Below the pieces are notes generated by a model. It saw only the letters and a list, made by a program, of their open reading frames with translations, made no database searches and was not told the origin of the DNA. The translations under genes and the position numbers were made by a program. From Aeolococcus sp050734155 (GTDB lineage: Bacteria > Chloroflexota > Dormibacteria > Aeolococcales > Aeolococcaceae), in NCBI GenBank assembly GCA_050734155.1, contig JBOHUD010000100.1:1-64000 (forward strand): a DNA stretch of 64,000 nt, in the 5' to 3' direction. Each line of letters begins with the position of its first letter. The stretch's first letter is position 1. Shown piece after piece: positions 61,194-64,000 of this stretch.

Positions 61194-63755
61194 ATGACCG
61201 AGCTCCCCGCCGCCCCGCCGGACCAGTCCAACTCGGGCTCGGCCCGTCTCCCGGTGGTGCCGCTGCGCGACAACGTCGTCTTCCCCCACCAGCTGGCGCC
61301 GCTCGCCGCCGGGCGTCCCCGTTCGGTGGCCGGACTGCAGGCGGCGGCCAACGCCGACGGACGCGTCATCCTCGCCGTCCAGCGCGACGCCGAGCCGGAC
61401 GACGTGGGCTTCCAAGATCTCCATGAGATCGCCGTGGTGGCCACCGTCGGCGCCCTGCGGCTGCTCCCCGGGGCCGGGGCGCACGCGCTGGTGGAGGGCC
61501 AGCAGCGAGTCCGCCTGCTCTCGTTCGAGAGCGACGGCGAGCACTGGTCGGCAGGGTTCGCCCCCATCGACGAGGGCGACGTCAGCGGCACCGAGGCCGA
61601 TGCCCTGGCGGGCAGTGTCCGCCAGCTCTTCACCGAGTACGTCACCGCCGGCGGCCAGGTGCCCCCCGAGGTGGCGGCCGCCATGGCCCGGGCGAGTGGC
61701 CCCGGCCGGGTCGCCGACATCGCCTCGGCGGCGCCCGACCTCACCGTTGCAGAGCGCGTCGAGCTGCTCCAGGCGCTCGACGTCGTGGCCCGGCTGCGCC
61801 GGCTGGCGCCCCTGCTCGGCCGCCAGGTCGAGGTGGCCTCGATGCGCACCCGCATCCACGAGGACGTGCAGCGCACCATCAACAAGTCGCAGCGGGAGCA
61901 CATCCTCCGCGAGCAGCTGAGGGCGGTGCGCAAGGAGCTCGCCGAGCTGGAGGGCGACGGCGAGGAGGGTGAGGACCTGGTCTCGCGCATCGAGGCGCTG
62001 GGGATGCCTCCCCCGGTCCGGGCGCGGGCGCTCAAGGAGGTGTCTCGTCTCGAGCAGATCCCGGGCGCCTCGCCCGAGATGGGCATGGTGCGCACCTGGA
62101 TCGACTGGCTCATCGAGCTTCCCTGGGGTGAGCGTCCCGTGGAGCAGATCGACATCGACCGCGCCGCCGCCATCCTCGACGAGGACCACTACGGCCTCGA
62201 CAAGGTGAAGGACCGCATCCTGGAGTGGATGGCGGTGCGCGATCGTGCCCAGCGCCGCGCTGCTGCGCTCGCCGCGACGGCAGCGCCGGCCCAGGAGGCC
62301 GAGACGCCCGATGAGCCGGCGGGGCCGCCGGTGGTGGGGGACGTGACCGACCCCATGGTCGACGCCACCACCCGCCCGCGGCGCGGCCTGCAGACACCCA
62401 TCCTCTGCCTGGTGGGTCCGCCCGGGGTGGGCAAGACGTCGCTGGGGCGGAGCATCGCGCGGGCCATGGGACGCCGCTTCGTGCGCCTCTCGCTCGGCGG
62501 CATCCGCGACGAGGCGGAGATTCGCGGTCACCGCCGCACCTACATCGGCGCGCTTCCCGGCCGCATCATCCAGTCGATGAAGCAGGCGGGCACCGTCAAT
62601 CCCGTCATCATGCTCGATGAAATTGACAAGGTTGGCACGGACTTCCGGGGTGACCCGTCGGCCGCTCTCCTCGAGGTGCTCGATCCCGAGCAGAACCGCG
62701 AGTTCAGCGACCACTACCTGGAGGTCGCCTACGACCTCAGCAATGTGCTCTTCATCACCACCGCCAACATGGTCGACACCATCAGCCCGGCACTTCGTGA
62801 TCGCATGGAGCTGATCCGCATCAGCGGCTACACCGAGGCCGAGAAGCTGGGAATCGCCGAGAACCACCTGCTCCCCCGCCAGCTCGAGCAGCACGGCCTG
62901 GAGCACGGCGAGCTGCTCATCTCCCACGACACCCTGGTGGCCATCCTGCACGGCTACACCCGCGAGGCCGGGGTGCGCCAGCTGGATCGCACCATCGCCG
63001 AGATCGCCCGCAAGGTGCCGCGGCGGCTGGCCGGGGGCGCCGAGTCGGTGGTGGTTGAGCCCGCCCAGCTCAGCGAGTTCCTGGGGCCGCAGCGCTTCGA
63101 TTACGGCGAGGCCCAGGATGACGACGAGGTCGGAGCGGTCACCGGCGTGGTGGTCAGCGAGGTGGGTGGCGACATCGTCACCGTCGAGGCCCTGGCCGTG
63201 GAGGCCAAGCCGGACCTCTCCCTGACGGGCCAGCTCGGCAGCGTCATGGAGGAGTCCGCACGGGCCGCGCTGACCTGGGCGCGCGTGCACGCCGTCGAGT
63301 ACGGCGCGCCCGGCAACTTCTTCGAGACCCACGCGCTCCACGTGCACGTCCCGGCCGGTGCCATCCCCAAGGACGGTCCCTCCGCCGGGGTGACCATGGT
63401 CACCGCCATGGTCAGCCTGGCGTCGGGGCGCAGGGTGCGCCGCGACGTCGCCATGACCGGAGAGGTGACCCTGCGCGGCCGTGTGCTTCCCATCGGCGGG
63501 GTCAAGGACAAGCTGCTCGCGGCGCACCGCTCCGGGCTGACCACCTTCATCCTGCCCCGCAAGAACCTGCGCGACCTCGACGAGATCCCCAGCGAGGTCC
63601 TCGACGCGGTGGAGATCGTCCCCGTCGACAGCGTCGGAGAGGTGCTGCAGCGCGCCCTGGTCGACGCGCCTGCGCAGCCGCGCGAACGGCGCAGCGCGGG
63701 CTTCCTGCTGCCCCTGCGCACCGACGAGGGACCCCATCCCACCATCACCGCCTGA
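61194..63755 (+). CDS. lon: ATP-dependent protease Lon
   Basis: 853 aa from ATG 61194. N-terminal substrate domain (LPVVPLRDNVVFPHQLAPL...), coiled coil with QREHILREQLRAVRKEL. The AAA+ module has Walker A VGPPGVGKTSL (about 408) and Walker B VIMLDEIDKVG, with sensor 2. The proteolytic domain has Ser in KDGPSAGVTM (about 729) and Lys in GGVKDKLLAAHRSG (about 771). An Ala/Pro-rich insert (about 355-400) separates the helical bundle from Walker A, where most Lon proteins have almost no linker. Degrades damaged proteins and short-lived regulators. Confidence 0.96.
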   Translation: MTELPAAPPDQSNSGSARLPVVPLRDNVVFPHQLAPLAAGRPRSVAGLQAAANADGRVILAVQRDAEPDDVGFQDLHEIAVVATVGALRLLPGAGAHALVEGQQRVRLLSFESDGEHWSAGFAPIDEGDVSGTEADALAGSVRQLFTEYVTAGGQVPPEVAAAMARASGPGRVADIASAAPDLTVAERVELLQALDVVARLRRLAPLLGRQVEVASMRTRIHEDVQRTINKSQREHILREQLRAVRKELAELEGDGEEGEDLVSRIEALGMPPPVRARALKEVSRLEQIPGASPEMGMVRTWIDWLIELPWGERPVEQIDIDRAAAILDEDHYGLDKVKDRILEWMAVRDRAQRRAAALAATAAPAQEAETPDEPAGPPVVGDVTDPMVDATTRPRRGLQTPILCLVGPPGVGKTSLGRSIARAMGRRFVRLSLGGIRDEAEIRGHRRTYIGALPGRIIQSMKQAGTVNPVIMLDEIDKVGTDFRGDPSAALLEVLDPEQNREFSDHYLEVAYDLSNVLFITTANMVDTISPALRDRMELIRISGYTEAEKLGIAENHLLPRQLEQHGLEHGELLISHDTLVAILHGYTREAGVRQLDRTIAEIARKVPRRLAGGAESVVVEPAQLSEFLGPQRFDYGEAQDDDEVGAVTGVVVSEVGGDIVTVEALAVEAKPDLSLTGQLGSVMEESARAALTWARVHAVEYGAPGNFFETHALHVHVPAGAIPKDGPSAGVTMVTAMVSLASGRRVRRDVAMTGEVTLRGRVLPIGGVKDKLLAAHRSGLTTFILPRKNLRDLDEIPSEVLDAVEIVPVDSVGEVLQRALVDAPAQPRERRSAGFLLPLRTDEGPHPTITA

Positions 63756-63757
63756 GC

Positions 63758-64000
63758 GTGGACACGCTCCGCGACCTGGTCGAGCTGACCGTCGTCGTCG
63801 ACGCGGTGTACGACCAGAACTGCTACCTGCTGCACCGTCGCGACAGCGACTCCGCCATCGTCATCGACCCCGGGCTGCAGAGCGCCCAGGCTCTGCAGCT
63901 GCTCGAGCAGCGGGGCTGGCGCTGCGAGCGCATCCTGCTCACCCACGGACACGGCGACCACGTCAACGGGGTGCCCGCGCTGGTGGCCGCGCACGGGTGC
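63758..64000 (+). CDS. MBL-fold hydrolase (glyoxalase II-like), 3' end outside window
   Basis: 81 residues visible from GTG 63758, 2 nt after the lon stop. YDQNCYLLHRR and VIDPGLQSAQAL lead to LLTHGHGDHVNG, the first metal motif HxHxDH. This matches the short glyoxalase-II/YcbL-type hydrolases. The gene continues past the right edge. Co-transcription with lon is likely. Confidence 0.85.
   Translation, partial: MDTLRDLVELTVVVDAVYDQNCYLLHRRDSDSAIVIDPGLQSAQALQLLEQRGWRCERILLTHGHGDHVNGVPALVAAHGC

Noticed and set aside
60062..62173. 703-codon minus-strand frame over the PLD gene and lon
   Set aside because: Ser/Arg-rich, no domain; contradicts two good genes on the plus strand.
60951..63737. Very long open frame antisense to lon
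   Set aside because: Lon on the plus strand has complete catalytic motifs; the antisense frame is open because of high-GC third positions and has no domains.

Overview
The window comes from a high-GC bacterium with strongly coding-biased third positions. Many genes have no Shine-Dalgarno sequence but carry a TAnnnT box 6-9 nt before an ATG, GTG or TTG, which suggests leaderless transcripts. Gene content (FurA-KatG pair, Lhr helicase, WYL regulator, DUF664-like remnant, SipW/TasA-type surface proteins) fits the Actinomycetota/Chloroflexota/Ca. Dormibacterota side of the tree. The exact lineage cannot be fixed from the sequence alone. No rRNA, tRNA, CRISPR array or intact insertion sequence was seen.

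1-10.6 kb: a lower-GC island. Seven tightly overlapping genes encode a metallo-beta-lactamase-like protein (cut by the left edge), four different SagB-type (nitroreductase-fold) proteins, a YcaO cyclodehydratase-like protein and a dipeptidyl-peptidase-III-like zincin. This looks like a ribosomal-peptide (RiPP) maturation operon with an unusual composition. A GNAT gene, a 650-bp region with a 41-codon ORF behind a perfect Shine-Dalgarno, and a DrrAB-like ABC exporter follow.

10.6-16.6 kb: a decaying stretch with gene remnants, a dihydrofolate-reductase-like protein, then furA-katG with a 31-bp palindromic operator over the leaderless furA start.

16.5-30 kb: ArsR/SRPBCC/hydrolase operon, PHP-domain protein, beta-lactamase-fold serine hydrolase, cysteine-less flavoprotein transhydrogenase, TetR, alkyltransferase-like protein, polytopic membrane proteins, KimA-like transporter, small zinc peptidase and a membrane glycosyltransferase.

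30-43.9 kb: a surface-structure island. It holds a lipoprotein, a HlyD-like protein, two paralogous response-regulator/histidine-kinase pairs, two clusters of secreted proteins each with its own SipW-type signal peptidase, a DUF5305-like protein, and two proteins with sortase-like or single-TM tails. An 84-nt element occurs once before the second regulator pair and once before the TasA-like gene, linking regulators and structural genes.

43.9-64 kb: housekeeping and stress genes: MsrB, M20 amidohydrolase with a WYL regulator, Lhr, DUF4333-like lipoprotein, hemolysin III, a low-GC secreted-protein pair broken by a 7-bp duplication, two MBL hydrolases, GNAT, NrtR-like Nudix regulator, HtrA, PLD-family protein and Lon.
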